The notes below the pieces were generated by a model. The model saw only the letters and a list, made by a program, of their open reading frames with translations. It had not been told where the DNA came from and did no database searches. This document shows positions 62,381 to 64,000 of a DNA stretch of 64,000 nt, piece after piece. The DNA lies in NCBI GenBank assembly GCA_023055505.1, contig JALIRH010000007.1, forward strand, positions 17,911,152 to 17,975,151, given 5' to 3'. The position numbers and the translations under genes are program-made. The stretch comes from Callipepla californica brunnescens. Its lineage: Eukaryota > Chordata > Aves > Galliformes > Odontophoridae. Each line of letters opens with the position of its first letter. Position 1 is the stretch's first letter.

Positions 62381-64000
62381 GCTGTGATAAACTGTATTGA
62401 GGTGTCATGATTGATTCTAACTACGCCTTGAACAAAGAAGTGCTGTGCAACACACAGCACCAACTACACAGATACAGTTATAATTCAGCCTGCTTTTTCT
62501 GAAGAGCAGTATCCCCAGTTTTGCCACTTTTGTCCCAGACATGATTAGGAAACACCCAAAAAAATCATATGCCCTGTAAAACAACTTCATGGCAGAATCA
62601 CAATGACAATCACAGGGGCTGAAAGGGACCTCTGCAGATCATCTAAGCCAAGCCACTACTAAAGCAGGCTCCCTACAACAGGTTGCACAGGAGTGCATCT
62701 GGGTGGCTCTTGAAGGAGTAGTATCTTCTCTAACAGCCTCATCATTAAAAACTTTTTAGCTGAAGTGAGACATCTGCACTAAATGCCAGCTGAGGAAAAT
62801 TAAGTCCACATTTATGTTTCTTTGATGTCTTGGGATTCCCAGCTCATTTTGGGTAAGGATGTGATTTGTCTCCCTTCATTTGGAGCTGGGGTTGGATAGC
62901 ATAAATTTAATCTTATTCTAATTTGAAGCATGGAATACCGGATTCCAGTTTTTGTTTTCAATATTGTTTATGCAGTCTATCTAAAGATTGTTTCAAATTA
63001 AAGAGTCTATGAGATATACACAGGACTTGGTTCCCTGTGCAGTGCTTATACAAAGCTTAAAATTCAAGTACATATTTCTCTTGTATTGTCATGGTGAGTC
63101 TTGAATTCTTTAAAAGGAAGATTTTCTTCAGACAAGCCACTTGCTTGTGAGGTGAGATAATTTGTTTTTAGAGGGATAGCCCTCTCAAGCTGATGTAGGA
63201 CTCAAAAGCTACTAACATGAATGACGAATGCATACAGGACCATCACCATCCCCAGTGTGGTGCCTTAAAGAGTGAATATCACTCTGTTCTTTTAAAAAAT
63301 TGCCATGTGTACCTTTTACCATTGGATTCAAGATGCTGAAGACAAATGTCTGCAGCTCAGGTTGAGTTCAGTGCCATGGGTTAGGATATTTACTGCAGAA
63401 TTTTCCAAGAGTATTTCCAGTTGATATGCTGACATTTCAGACCATATGCTGAAGCTGTTCAGTCTCTCATGAGCTGTGCAGAGGGTCTCTGACACCATTT
63501 ACGGGGCACAGATTTCTACTTTGCAGGGGAACATCTAAAGCTGGATGAAGCCTCATTGAATTTTTCAACTTCCATTACTGCCTGTAGCTTTTAATGTTTA
63601 GTTAATGGAGGGAAAAAATGTTTTCCTAGTTACTTAGAAGAGATTTGTCAGCCATAAAAGCACACGGAGACAACTGATAGAGGTAATTCCAAGAAAATGT
63701 ACTTCAAATAGATTATGAGGTAACAAAGTCAACACAGGCGGACATGTCAGAGGGACAGTTTATATTTGCTAATGCCATATGTGTGAGTTGCTTAATCAGA
63801 GCTGCTGAATCTGGTGTAACAGACAAGTGTATCAGCTTCAACAAACACTGGAATAGGTTTTTTTTCACCTTTAACATCACACACTGCAATATCACAAATG
63901 GATATAACAAGGAGGGTACACGCTGATTCCCTTACAAACATATGCCATTTTTACATCAGCTTCAAGGGACTAGGTTGACTTAGGCTTTATTCCTTCTGCC
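62381..64000. other. intergenic, downstream of GFRAL
   Basis: No exon is recognised on either strand. In mammals the next gene is HMGCLL1 in the opposite orientation, but no part of it is visible here. One CR1 fragment lies at 62592-62735. Confidence 0.5.
62592..62735 (-). mobile_element. CR1 3' fragment, minus strand
   Basis: 'cagaatcacaatgacaatca', 'gctgaaagggacctctgcag', 'aaagcaggctccctacaaca' and 'ggttgcacaggagtgcatct' match the inverted CR1 3' end. It is diverged. Confidence 0.85.

Noticed and set aside
62736..64000. Possible 3' exons of HMGCLL1, the next gene in mammalian synteny
   Set aside because: No frame on the minus strand resembles HMG-CoA lyase, and no splice-flanked conserved segment is visible.

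Overview
The window looks like avian nuclear DNA, most likely from a galliform such as chicken. It is AT-rich, its coding exons are small and separated by kilobase introns with standard vertebrate splice sites, and it carries at least fifteen CR1-type LINE fragments, the dominant interspersed repeat of birds. Two genes lie head to tail on the + strand. Their order matches the HCRTR2-GFRAL pair of human chromosome 6p12. There is no prokaryotic content, no RNA gene, no CRISPR array and no intact mobile element that I can recognise.

Region 1 (1-31.8 kb) is HCRTR2, the orexin/hypocretin type 2 receptor, a class A GPCR. Exon 1 (N-terminus and most of TM1) must lie upstream of base 1. Exons 2-6 are at 11571-11749, 13420-13663, 20734-20849, 24485-24705 and 26545-26666. 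Exon 7 begins at 27791 and can end in two ways. Reading through gives a stop at 28014 and a mammal-length tail. Splicing after 27991 to an extra exon at 30261-30454 adds a 64-residue tail in frame. Receptor core residues that separate OX2R from OX1R (T111 and T135, human numbering) are of the OX2R type.

Region 2 (31.8-35.4 kb) is a short intergenic space of about 4 kb, more than half of it one degraded CR1 copy. Region 3 (35.4-about 62.4 kb) is GFRAL, the GDNF-family receptor alpha-like protein that is the GDF15 receptor in mammals. It starts in a CpG island at 35653 and has ten coding exons totalling 549 codons plus a stop. The window encodes a signal peptide, cysteine-rich domains, one transmembrane helix and a short cytoplasmic tail. 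Region 4 (about 62.4-64 kb) has no gene that I recognise.

The most interesting observation is GFRAL exon 4 (46990-47418). It inserts a fourth ten-cysteine GDNF-receptor-type domain, with an acidic tail, exactly between the positions of human exons 3 and 4. It is a symmetric phase 1-1 cassette, so skipping it restores a 406-residue, human-like, three-domain receptor. The intron before it uses a non-canonical GC donor and holds a G13 run plus a (CCCCT)n tract. This suggests, but does not show, a regulated domain-insertion isoform. The second observation is the alternative C-terminal exon of HCRTR2. The two genes act separately as far as the sequence shows: one is a neuropeptide GPCR for arousal and feeding, the other a RET co-receptor for a stress cytokine.
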